A DNA stretch of 32,134 nt from Geminicoccaceae bacterium (GTDB lineage: Bacteria > Pseudomonadota > Alphaproteobacteria > Geminicoccales > Geminicoccaceae), in assembly GCA_023512415.1 (NCBI GenBank), contig JAILZQ010000015.1, positions 1 to 32,134 on the forward strand, written 5' to 3'. Below, piece after piece: positions 25,451 through 32,134 of the stretch; the first letter of the stretch is position 1; each line of letters starts with the position of its first letter. The position numbers and the translations under genes were made by a program. The notes beneath the pieces are model-generated. The model did not search any database. It was not told the origin of the DNA and saw only the letters and a program-made list of their open reading frames with translations.

Positions 25451-26434
25451 ATGAACCGCCGCACGCTCCTCGCATCCGCCGCCGCACTCGGGCTCGGCGC
25501 GCCGCTCGCCCGGGCTCTGGCCACACCGCCGGCGCATTGGCCCAAGTCCCTCACGCTCGGGACCGCGTCGGTGGGCGGGACCTATTACGTCTACGGCCAA
25601 GCCTGGGCGAGCCTCGTTTCCGAGAAGATCGGGGTGCCGATCAGCACGCAGCAGACCCAGGGCCCCAACCAGAACATCATCCTGGTCGAAGACCGGCAGA
25701 TCGAGCTCGGCATGACCACGATGGGCATCGCGCTGCAGGCCTGGGACGGCACGGGTGCGTGGACCCAGGGTCGCAAGTTCCGCGACATCCGGGCGATGTT
25801 CCCGATGTACGACACCCCGTTCCACTTCGTGGCGCTCGAGCGTTCGGGCATCAAGAGCGTGGCCCAGCTCGCCGGCAAGCGGGTCGGCGTCGGCCCGCGT
25901 GCCGGAACCCCGGGCACCTATTTCCCGGTGATGTTCGAGGCGCTCGGCCTCAAGGTGACGATCGTCAACGGCCAAGCCGCCGACATGGCGAGCCAGCTGG
26001 CCGACGGCTTGATCGACTGCTTCGCCTTCGCGGCCGGGCTGCCGATCGCCGCCTTCTCGGAGCTCGAGGCGACCCAGAAGGTGACCTTCTTCAGCTTCAC
26101 CCGTGACGAGATCGGCAAGCTCAAAGCCAAGTTCCCGGAGCTCTCGGACGCCACGATCCCGGCCGGGACCTACAAGACGCTGACCGAGAGCCAGCCGACC
26201 CTCGGCATCTTCAACTTCGCGATCTGCCACAAGAGCCTGCCCGACGACCTCGTCGAGGCGATCGTCCGGACGATCTTCGAGAACCACGAGGCGCTGGTCA
26301 AAGGCCACGCCGCGGCCAAGGAAACGGTGCTCGAAAACGTCAACCGCAACGGTTTCCTGCCCTTCCATCCGGGCGCGGCGAAATACTACAAGTCGAGAGG
26401 GATCGAGATCCCGGCGAACTTGATCGCCGCCTGA
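25451..26434 (+). CDS. TAXI-family TRAP transporter solute receptor
   Basis: Periplasmic binding protein of a TRAP importer of the TAXI type, 327 residues. The signal region [24 protein letters not shown] has a twin Arg. The mature part begins [25 protein letters not shown], the TAXI N-terminal signature, and continues with [46 protein letters not shown] and [14 protein letters not shown]. The ATG at 25451 has GGGAGG 7 bases upstream. It is followed after 19 bases by its membrane partner. TAXI ligands are mostly unproven (glutamate-like or other carboxylates are suggested for relatives); none is assigned here. Confidence 0.93.
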   Translation: MNRRTLLASAAALGLGAPLARALATPPAHWPKSLTLGTASVGGTYYVYGQAWASLVSEKIGVPISTQQTQGPNQNIILVEDRQIELGMTTMGIALQAWDGTGAWTQGRKFRDIRAMFPMYDTPFHFVALERSGIKSVAQLAGKRVGVGPRAGTPGTYFPVMFEALGLKVTIVNGQAADMASQLADGLIDCFAFAAGLPIAAFSELEATQKVTFFSFTRDEIGKLKAKFPELSDATIPAGTYKTLTESQPTLGIFNFAICHKSLPDDLVEAIVRTIFENHEALVKGHAAAKETVLENVNRNGFLPFHPGAAKYYKSRGIEIPANLIAA

Positions 26435-26453
26435 TCGGTCGGAGGACTCGGGG

Positions 26454-28409
26454 TTGGAGGTGCGCCGGCCCGCCGCGACGCTCGACGCCGCGACGGAGCC
26501 GGCCGCCGCCCCTCGGCCCACCCTCGACCCGGACGAGTTCGCCGGGCCGCGGCGGATCTTGCCCGCCGGCTGGTCGCGGATCGTCCGTGCGGTCGCGGTG
26601 CTCTACGCCTCGGGCCACCTGGTCGTCCTCAACCTCTACCCGGTCGACCCCTGGCTCTTCCGCGCGGGCCATCTCTGCGCCGGTGCGGTGCTCGTTTTGC
26701 TGCTGTTCCGCCCCGGTCGGCGCGCCGCCGTCGATCGCGTCCCGTTCTACGACCTCCTGCTCGCGGGCGCGGCGATCGGTGTCTTTCTCTACGTTTGGGT
26801 CGAGCTCGACGGCCTCTTGTTCCGCGCCGGCGCGATGTGGACCCCGGGCGACGTGGCGATGGGGGTGGTCGGCACGCTCCTCGTCCTCGAGGTGACCCGC
26901 CGCGTGGCCGGGCCCGCACTGCCGATCATCGCGCTGCTCTTCGTCCTCTACGCCTTCGTCGGTCCTTGGCTGCCCGGCGTCCTCCATCATCGCGGATACG
27001 ACCTGCCGCGCTTTTTCACCTACATCTTCAGCGACCAGGGGATCCTCGGCATCACGACTTCGGTCTCCTCGACCTACGTCATCTTGTTCGTGATGCTGGG
27101 TGCCTTCATGGGCACCTCCCGGATCAGCGATTACTTCAACGATCTGGCGCTCGCCCTGTTCGGCTGGGCGCGCGGCGGCCCGGCGAAAGCGACCGTGGTC
27201 TCGGGCGTCCTGTTCGGCTCGATCAGCGGCAGTGCCGTCGCCAACGTCGTGGCCTCGGGCACTTTCACGATCCCGATGATGCGACGGGTCGGCTACGACC
27301 GCGCCACCGCGGGCGCGATCGAGGCGACCTCCTCGATCGGTGGGCAGATCACCCCGCCCGTGCTCGGCGCCGGCGCCTTCTTGATGGCCGAGATGACCGG
27401 CATTCCCTACGCGACGATCGCGGTCGCCGCGATCCTGCCCTGCTGGCTCTTCTACGTCGCTTGCTACGCGCACGTCGAGCTGCACGCCCGCCGGCACGGG
27501 CTCGTGGGCCTGCCGCGCACCGAACTCCCGCCCACCGGCGCCGTGCTGCGCAAGCTCTACCTGTTCGCCCCGCTCGCCGTCCTCGTGGCGGCGCTCTATG
27601 CCGGCTACTCGCCGTTGCGCTCGGCCACGCTCGCGATCCTCGCCACGATCGTCGCGAGCTGGCTCGCCCGCGAGGCGCCGATGGGGCCGGGCCGCATCCT
27701 CGAGGCCCTCGAGCGGGCGACGATGGACGTCCTCCAGCTCGTCGCGGTGTGCGGCTGTGCCGGCATCGTCGTGGGCGTCATCGCCTTGACCGGCATCGGC
27801 GGCCGCTTCTCGCAGCTGCTCTTGGGGCTCGCCGCCGGCCACGCGCTCCTCGCCATGGTCTTCACCATGGCGATCGCGCTCGTCCTCGGCATGGGCATGC
27901 CCACGACCGCGGCCTACGCGATCGCCGCCTCGGTCCTCGCCCCCGGCCTCGCCCGGATGGGGATCGAGCCGCTCGTCGCCCATTTCTTCATCTTCTATTT
28001 CGCGGTCGTCTCGGGGATCACGCCGCCCGTCGCCCTCGCCTCCTTCGCCGCTGCGACCATGGCCCGCGCCGATCCTTGGAAGACCTCCTGGATCGCCCTC
28101 AAGCTCGGCCTCGCGGCGTTCATCGTCCCGTTCATGTTCTACACGAGCCCCGTCCTCTTGGGGCAGGGCGATCTCCTCGCGATCGGCTCGGCGACGCTCA
28201 CCGCCACGCTCGGCGTGATCCTGCTGGCCTGCGCCACCGACGGCTGGCTCCTGGGCGCGCTGTCGCCGATCTCGCGGCTCGTGCTGGCCGCCGCCGCGGG
28301 CTTCCTGCTCGTGCCCGAACACGCGACGGATCTCGTGGGCCTCGCCCTCGCGGCGACGGTCGTGGCGGTGCAACGATGGCCGCGGCTCGGTCGCTCGGCC
28401 GCATCTTGA
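26454..28409 (+). CDS. TRAP transporter fused permease (4TM-12TM)
   Basis: Inner-membrane ion-coupled permease partner of the TAXI receptor, 651 residues. An N-terminal cytosolic arm rich in Ala/Pro (1-40) precedes a small DctQ-like part (~45-130). The long DctM-like part holds [89 protein letters not shown] and [16 protein letters not shown], all standard. The start is TTG at 26454 with GGAGG 8 bases upstream; GTG at 26460 is an alternative. The 3' end overlaps the next gene by 34 bases. Confidence 0.93.
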   Translation: MEVRRPAATLDAATEPAAAPRPTLDPDEFAGPRRILPAGWSRIVRAVAVLYASGHLVVLNLYPVDPWLFRAGHLCAGAVLVLLLFRPGRRAAVDRVPFYDLLLAGAAIGVFLYVWVELDGLLFRAGAMWTPGDVAMGVVGTLLVLEVTRRVAGPALPIIALLFVLYAFVGPWLPGVLHHRGYDLPRFFTYIFSDQGILGITTSVSSTYVILFVMLGAFMGTSRISDYFNDLALALFGWARGGPAKATVVSGVLFGSISGSAVANVVASGTFTIPMMRRVGYDRATAGAIEATSSIGGQITPPVLGAGAFLMAEMTGIPYATIAVAAILPCWLFYVACYAHVELHARRHGLVGLPRTELPPTGAVLRKLYLFAPLAVLVAALYAGYSPLRSATLAILATIVASWLAREAPMGPGRILEALERATMDVLQLVAVCGCAGIVVGVIALTGIGGRFSQLLLGLAAGHALLAMVFTMAIALVLGMGMPTTAAYAIAASVLAPGLARMGIEPLVAHFFIFYFAVVSGITPPVALASFAAATMARADPWKTSWIALKLGLAAFIVPFMFYTSPVLLGQGDLLAIGSATLTATLGVILLACATDGWLLGALSPISRLVLAAAAGFLLVPEHATDLVGLALAATVVAVQRWPRLGRSAAS

Positions 28410-28990
28410 CGGCCGCGGCCCTCGCGACGCTCGTCGGTTGCGCGCGCGAGCCGCCGCCTTCGGCGCCGCCGGTCGTCGGCTGCCTCGAGGCGCTGCGCGC
28501 CGCGGGCCTCGCGGTCGAGCCCTGGGCCGCGCCCGGGTCGGGCGCTTGCCGCGTGGAGGCGCCGGTCCGCCTCGCCCGGACCGGGCTCACGTTCGATCGG
28601 CCGCTCGAGACGAGCTGCCCCTTGGCCCTCGCTTGGCTCCGCTTCGAACCCGAAGTCCGCGCCATCGCCCGCCGCGAGACCGGGCTCGAGGTCGTGCGCG
28701 TCCTCCACATGGGCAGCCACGCCTGCCGGCGGATGACCGGCAATGCCGGCCGGGCGAGCTTGCACGCCCGAGCGTTGGCCCTCGACCTCGCGGGCTTCGA
28801 GCTGTCGGACGGGAGCCGCGTCACGGTGCTGGAGCACTGGTCCGACCGCGGCCCGCGCGGCCGCTTCCTGCGCGCCGTCGCCAAAGCCGCTTGCCTCCGC
28901 TTCGCCATGGTGCTCACTCCGAAGAGCGACCGGTTCCACCGGGACCACATCCATCTCGATCTCGGCCCCTTCGCGGGTTGCGACGCCTGA
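28376..28990 (+). CDS. Extensin-like family lipoprotein (M15 peptidase-like fold)
   Basis: 204 residues with signal and lipobox LVGC (Cys22), so it is predicted to be lipid-anchored. The body matches the bacterial extensin-like C-terminal domain family: GCLEALRAAG near the start, HMGSHACRRMTGNAG (111-125), SLHARALALDLAGF with His130 and Asp137, and FHRDHIHLDLG with His191/His193. These His/Asp positions resemble the zinc site of peptidoglycan-cleaving M15/LAS peptidases, although catalysis by this family is unproven. Several cysteines (36, 58, 81, 117, 173, 202) may form disulfides. The ATG at 28376 lies inside the permease gene (34-base overlap), which suggests coupling. Confidence 0.85.
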   Translation: MAAARSLGRILTAAALATLVGCAREPPPSAPPVVGCLEALRAAGLAVEPWAAPGSGACRVEAPVRLARTGLTFDRPLETSCPLALAWLRFEPEVRAIARRETGLEVVRVLHMGSHACRRMTGNAGRASLHARALALDLAGFELSDGSRVTVLEHWSDRGPRGRFLRAVAKAACLRFAMVLTPKSDRFHRDHIHLDLGPFAGCDA

Positions 28991-29000
28991 GAGGGTTCCG

Positions 29001-29960
29001 TTGCGCATCCTCGATCGCGGCTTCGTCGACCGGCGCTCGCCCTGGCGGGACGCCCACGCCGCGACGATCGCCGAGACCCCGGAGGGCCTCGTGGCCGCCT
29101 GGTTCGCGGGCTCGAAGGAGGGGAACCCGGACGTCGCGATCTGGTTCGCCCGGCAGGAGGACGGCCGCTGGAGCGAGCCGGTTCGCCTGTTCGAAGGGCG
29201 GGACGGTGGCGGCGCGCCGCAGCCCTGTTGGAACCCGGTTCTCCACCGGCTGCGCGCGGGCCCGCTCCTCCTGTTCTACAAAGTGGGTCCGCGCCCCCGC
29301 CGCTGGTGGGGCATGGTTGCGAGCTCCGAGGACGGCGGTGCGCACTGGAGCCGGCCGCGGCGGCTGCCCGACGGGATCTTCGGGCCCGTCAAGAACGCCC
29401 CGCTCGAGCTGCCGTCGGGAGCGCTCCTGTGCGGCTCCTCTTCCGAGCTGTTCGGCTGGCGCTGCCAGATCGAGCGGACCGACGACAGCGGGTGGAGCTG
29501 GCGACGGGTGGCCGTCTTGAACCACCCCTTCACGCGCTTGCCGGGGGGCTTCAAGGCCAACCAGGCCACCCTCGTCGACCATGGCGGCGGGCGCATCCGG
29601 GCGCTCTGCCGGACCAAGCAGGGCTTCGTCGCCGAGAGCTGGTCGGAGGACGGTGGCGAGCACTGGTCGGCGATGCGGGCGACCGACATCCCGCACCCGA
29701 ACGCAGCCTTCGATGCCCGTCGGCTCGCCTGCGGGCGGTTCCTCCTGGTGCACCACCCGAACGCCCGGGGCCGCGACCGGCTCGTCGCGAGCCTCTCCGA
29801 GGACGGGCGGCTCTGGCGGACCGTGCTCGAGCTCGAGAGCGAGCCCGGGCAAGAGTTCTCCTACCCCTCGCTGCACCAGGACGGCACCGGCCTCGTCCAC
29901 CTGGTCTATTCGTGGAAACGGCGGCGGATCGCCCATCTCGTGCTGGAGCCGGGCGGATGA
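29001..29960 (+). CDS. Sialidase-fold (BNR/Asp-box) protein
   Basis: 319-residue protein with no signal peptide, so probably cytosolic. Three complete Asp-boxes are visible (S/T-x-D-x-G-x-x-W at 109-116, 160-167 and 215-222) and a degenerate one near 266-272, indicating a six-bladed beta-propeller. The N-terminal motif AHAATIAETPEGLVAAWFAGSKEG and DVAIWFAR place it in the BNR sialidase-like family of bacteria and plants. It lacks the F/YRIP arginine motif of true GH33 sialidases, so sialidase activity is not supported. The start is TTG at 29001 with GAGAGGG 5 bases before it, 10 bases after the extensin-like gene. Its enzymatic role is unknown. Confidence 0.8.
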   Translation: MRILDRGFVDRRSPWRDAHAATIAETPEGLVAAWFAGSKEGNPDVAIWFARQEDGRWSEPVRLFEGRDGGGAPQPCWNPVLHRLRAGPLLLFYKVGPRPRRWWGMVASSEDGGAHWSRPRRLPDGIFGPVKNAPLELPSGALLCGSSSELFGWRCQIERTDDSGWSWRRVAVLNHPFTRLPGGFKANQATLVDHGGGRIRALCRTKQGFVAESWSEDGGEHWSAMRATDIPHPNAAFDARRLACGRFLLVHHPNARGRDRLVASLSEDGRLWRTVLELESEPGQEFSYPSLHQDGTGLVHLVYSWKRRRIAHLVLEPGG

Positions 29961-30481
29961 GCGGGGCCGAACGGCTGGAACTGCGCCACGGCCGGGGCCC
30001 GCACGCCGCCACCGTCGCACTCTGCGCCGGGCTTCTCCTGCTCTTCGCCTGGCACGCGCTGCGCGGTGTGGAGGGTGCGGTCGTCCTTCTCGTGCCCGCG
30101 GCGATCCTGTTCGGCGGCTTCGGGCTCAGGAGCGCTCTCTGTCTGCTCGATCGCCGGCCGGTGGCGGTGCTCGACCGGGACGGGCTCTGGATCCCCGACC
30201 TCTTGGCCCGACCCCTCCCCTGGCGCGCGGTCGAGGCGGTCGAGGAACGGCGGTTCGGGCGCAGCCGGCTCTTCCTCTACGTGGCGGACACGCGCCCCTG
30301 GCTGCGGCCGGACCGCCGGGGCGGCTTCGGCCCCGAGGCGATCGGTAGCCTGCTGCCCGGCTTCGCCCGGCCGCGGATCACCTTGGCGACGCATTGGCTC
30401 GACCATTCGCACCGCGAGATCCGCGCCGCCCTGGCAGCATTCTGGGGGGCGGCCCGGGCGGCGGAGCTGGAGCCCGGCTAG
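29957..30481 (+). CDS. Small two-span membrane protein, STM3941-like
   Basis: 174 residues. Two hydrophobic segments (about 19-36 and 41-60) are followed by a cytosolic-type domain (RPVAVLDRDGLWIPDLLARPLPWRAVEAVEERRFGRSRLFLYVAD) that resembles a PH-like fold, as in the STM3941 family; that assignment is from memory. The ATG overlaps the stop of the sialidase-fold gene (ATGA), so it is translationally tied to it. The stop lies in CTAG, which also encodes the stop of the convergent phnE gene. Function unknown. Confidence 0.75.
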   Translation: MSGAERLELRHGRGPHAATVALCAGLLLLFAWHALRGVEGAVVLLVPAAILFGGFGLRSALCLLDRRPVAVLDRDGLWIPDLLARPLPWRAVEAVEERRFGRSRLFLYVADTRPWLRPDRRGGFGPEAIGSLLPGFARPRITLATHWLDHSHREIRAALAAFWGAARAAELEPG

Positions 30482-31293
30482 ATCATCGCGTGACGGACCT
30501 TGGCCGAGACCCACTCGCTCGCCAGCACGGTCGCCAAGATCACGAGCAGTATCACGCTCACCTGCGGCCAGGCGAGCATGTTGAGCGAGGCCTGCAGCTC
30601 GAGGCCGATGCCGCCCCCGCCCACGAGCCCGAGCACGGTCGATTCGCGGATGTTGATGTCCCACCGGAACACGGTGATCCCGGCGAAGGCCGGCAGGACT
30701 TGCGGGACGATCGCGTAGTCGAGTACCTGCAGGCGCGAGGCGCCGGTCGCGGTCACCGCCTCGACCGGAGCAGGGTCGACCTCCTCGATCGCTTCGTAGA
30801 GCAGCTTGCCGATGAAGCCGACCGAACGGAGGGCGATCGCGAGGATCCCGGCGAGCGTGCCCGGCCCCACGATCGCGACCAACAACAGGCCCCAGATCAG
30901 CGAGTTGATCGAGCGGGAGGCGACGATCAGCAACAGCGCTGCCGGACGGACCAGGAGCGCGCTCGGGGTGGTGTTGCGGGCGGCGCCAAATCCCACCGGC
31001 ACGGCGATCAGCAGCGCGAGCATGGTGCCGAGGGTGGCGATGTTGAGCGTTTCCCAGAGCGGCCACCAGAGTTCCTGGAGATAGGACCAGCGCGGCGGCA
31101 GCATGCGCGAGGCGATGTCGGCCGCCTGGCGCGGCGCGTCGGCCACGAAGGCCCAGATCGTCTCGCGGTTCATCACCTCCCAGGCGAACACGGTGAGGGC
31201 CACCAGGGCGAGCCAGCCGAACCAGAGCGCGAGCCGGGCCCGCGGTGTCCGGTGCCGCCAGGAGGTTCGATCCTCCGCACACAAGAACGGCAT
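30478..31293 (-). CDS. phnE: Phosphonate-type ABC transporter permease PhnE (second copy)
   Basis: Inner-membrane permease, 271 residues, for phosphonate, phosphite or phosphate-ester import. It has a hydrophobic N-terminal span, then ETLNIATLGTMLALLIAVPVGFGAARNTTP, SRSINSLIWGLLLVAIVGPG, the ATPase-contact loop EAVTATGASRLQVLDYAIVPQVLPAF, and FRWDINIRESTVLGLVGGGGIGLEL, the PhnE signature. The ATG overlaps the stop of the other PhnE (ATGA). The two form the usual PhnE1-PhnE2 pair. Confidence 0.92.
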   Translation of the reverse strand: MPFLCAEDRTSWRHRTPRARLALWFGWLALVALTVFAWEVMNRETIWAFVADAPRQAADIASRMLPPRWSYLQELWWPLWETLNIATLGTMLALLIAVPVGFGAARNTTPSALLVRPAALLLIVASRSINSLIWGLLLVAIVGPGTLAGILAIALRSVGFIGKLLYEAIEEVDPAPVEAVTATGASRLQVLDYAIVPQVLPAFAGITVFRWDINIRESTVLGLVGGGGIGLELQASLNMLAWPQVSVILLVILATVLASEWVSAKVRHAMI

Positions 31294-32093
31294 CACTGGA
31301 CCCACTTGCGCAGGTGACTGGAACTGTACTCGGCCAACATGACGATGCCGATGATCAGCAAGAGGATCGCCGCCGCCGAGTCGTATTCGTAGCGGTCCAT
31401 CGCGGTTTCGAGCGTGGCGCCGATGCCGCCCGCGCCGACGATCCCGATCACCGCCGACTCGCGGAAGTTGATGTCGAGCCGGTAGAGCGAGAGACCGACG
31501 AGCCGCGGCATCACCTGCGGCTGGACCGCCCAGTTGACGAGCTGCGGCCAAGACGCCCCGGTGGCACGGATCGCCTCGGCCTGGGCTTCGTCGATGTCCT
31601 CGATGTCCTCGGCCAAGAGCTTGCCGAGGAAGCCGATGGTGTTGAAGGTCAAGGTCAGGAACCCGGCGAACGGCCCGAAGCCGAACATCGCCACGAAGAA
31701 GATCGCGACGATGACTTCCTGGAGAGCCCGGGACACAGCGACGATGCCGCGACACAGGAAGTAGACGGGCAGCGGGGCGAGGTTGCGGGCGGCTCCGATG
31801 CCGATCGGTAGGGAGACCAAGATGCCGGCGACCGTGGCCGTGACCGTCATGGTCAAGCTCTCGATCATGCCCTGGAAAATGTCCGGCCCGCGGCTCGTGA
31901 AGTCGGGGCGGAAGAAGCTCTGGACGAAGAGCCAGCCGCGGCCGAGTCCCTCCCGGACCCGCGCCCAATCGACCTCGACGGTCGAGGTGGCGAGCAGAAG
32001 GTAGACGAGGCCGCCGCCGTAGACGAGCCAACGCAGCCGTGGATCGGCGATCAGCGGCGGGCGACGCCAGCTCCGAACAGCGGCAGCGGGCAT
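31293..32093 (-). CDS. phnE: Phosphonate-type ABC transporter permease PhnE (first copy)
   Basis: 266 residues. It has ESLTMTVTATVAGILVSLPIGIGAARN, FNTIGFLGKLLAEDIEDIDEAQAEAIRATGASWPQLVNWAVQPQVMPR (ATPase contact) and YRLDINFRESAVIGIVGAGGIGATLE. It is similar to its neighbour throughout the membrane core and differs at the N-terminus, so the pair probably arose by old duplication and works as a heterodimer. The ATG overlaps the stop of the upstream gene, which leaves the window. Ligand unknown. Confidence 0.92.
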   Translation of the reverse strand: MPAAAVRSWRRPPLIADPRLRWLVYGGGLVYLLLATSTVEVDWARVREGLGRGWLFVQSFFRPDFTSRGPDIFQGMIESLTMTVTATVAGILVSLPIGIGAARNLAPLPVYFLCRGIVAVSRALQEVIVAIFFVAMFGFGPFAGFLTLTFNTIGFLGKLLAEDIEDIDEAQAEAIRATGASWPQLVNWAVQPQVMPRLVGLSLYRLDINFRESAVIGIVGAGGIGATLETAMDRYEYDSAAAILLLIIGIVMLAEYSSSHLRKWVQ

Positions 32094-32134
32094 CAGGCGA
32101 GCCCCTCGAGCCGCTGCTCGTCGAGTGCCTCGAG
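32093..32134 (-). CDS. C-terminal end of the gene before phnE (5' part outside window)
   Basis: Only the last 13 codons are present, reading LEALDEQRLEGLA and a TGA in ATGA overlap with the first phnE. From the usual phnC-phnD-phnE-phnE order it should be PhnC (ATPase) or PhnD (binding protein). The tail is too short to decide. Confidence 0.6.
   Translation of the reverse strand, partial: LEALDEQRLEGLA

Noticed and set aside
29001-29960. Sialic-acid utilisation cluster (sialidase plus TRAP)
   Set aside because: Receptor is of the TAXI and not the SiaP type, no nan genes are present, and the Asp-box protein lacks the sialidase arginine motif and an export signal.

Overview
The window is one continuous piece of very GC-rich, densely coded bacterial chromosome. 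Gene content and local order (argD-argF-hslO; aroK-aroB-CorC-like protein beside xerD; argH followed by a tiny LptM-type lipoprotein; MclA/Mcl1-type malyl-CoA lyase; urtABCDE; TAXI-TRAP transporter) point to an alphaproteobacterium, most likely from the Rhodospirillales side. This placement is inference from gene families and synteny; no rRNA or other marker is present. I see no mobile element, phage gene, CRISPR array, tRNA or rRNA. No gap between genes reaches 300 bases; the largest is 211 bases (19541-19751).

Layout. (1) 1-2921, plus strand: the end of argD, then argF, hslO (Hsp33) and a lipoprotein. (2) 2978-6030, minus strand: aroK, aroB and a CBS-domain membrane protein, in that transcription order. 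(3) 6168-8250, plus strand: a tiny membrane protein, xerD and a malyl-CoA lyase, behind a good sigma70-type promoter. (4) 8252-13821, minus strand: a complete dipeptide/oligopeptide-type ABC importer (binding protein, two permeases, two ATPases). (5) 13947-19540, minus strand: the complete urea ABC importer urtABCDE. (6) 19752-23167, plus strand: three nucleotide-sugar genes (UDP-GlcNAc-type dehydrogenase, UDP-glucuronate decarboxylase-type, GalE-type epimerase). (7) 23238-24835, minus strand: argH and lptM. (8) 24863-30481, plus strand: a TlpA-like thioredoxin, a TAXI-TRAP importer, an extensin-like lipoprotein, a sialidase-fold protein and a small membrane protein. (9) 30478-32134, minus strand: two PhnE-type permeases and the last codons of the gene before them.

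The window is rich in nutrient uptake (peptide, urea, TRAP, phosphonate-type). It also carries arginine and aromatic biosynthesis genes, envelope sugar precursors and redox chaperones.

I found no clearly new multi-gene system. The strongest new observations are regulatory. Upstream of urtA there is a textbook -24/-12 sigma54 promoter, preceded by two TGCNC-N7-GGGCA palindromes spaced about four helical turns apart, as expected for NtrC control. Both ABC operons also carry a strong RNA hairpin between the binding-protein gene and the first permease gene. In the urt operon the one imperfect pair is a G-U wobble only in the sense transcript. A second theme is a possible mismatch between the UDP-GlcNAc-type dehydrogenase and its UDP-glucuronate decarboxylase neighbour. 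A third is an uncharacterised gene string downstream of the TAXI-TRAP transporter.
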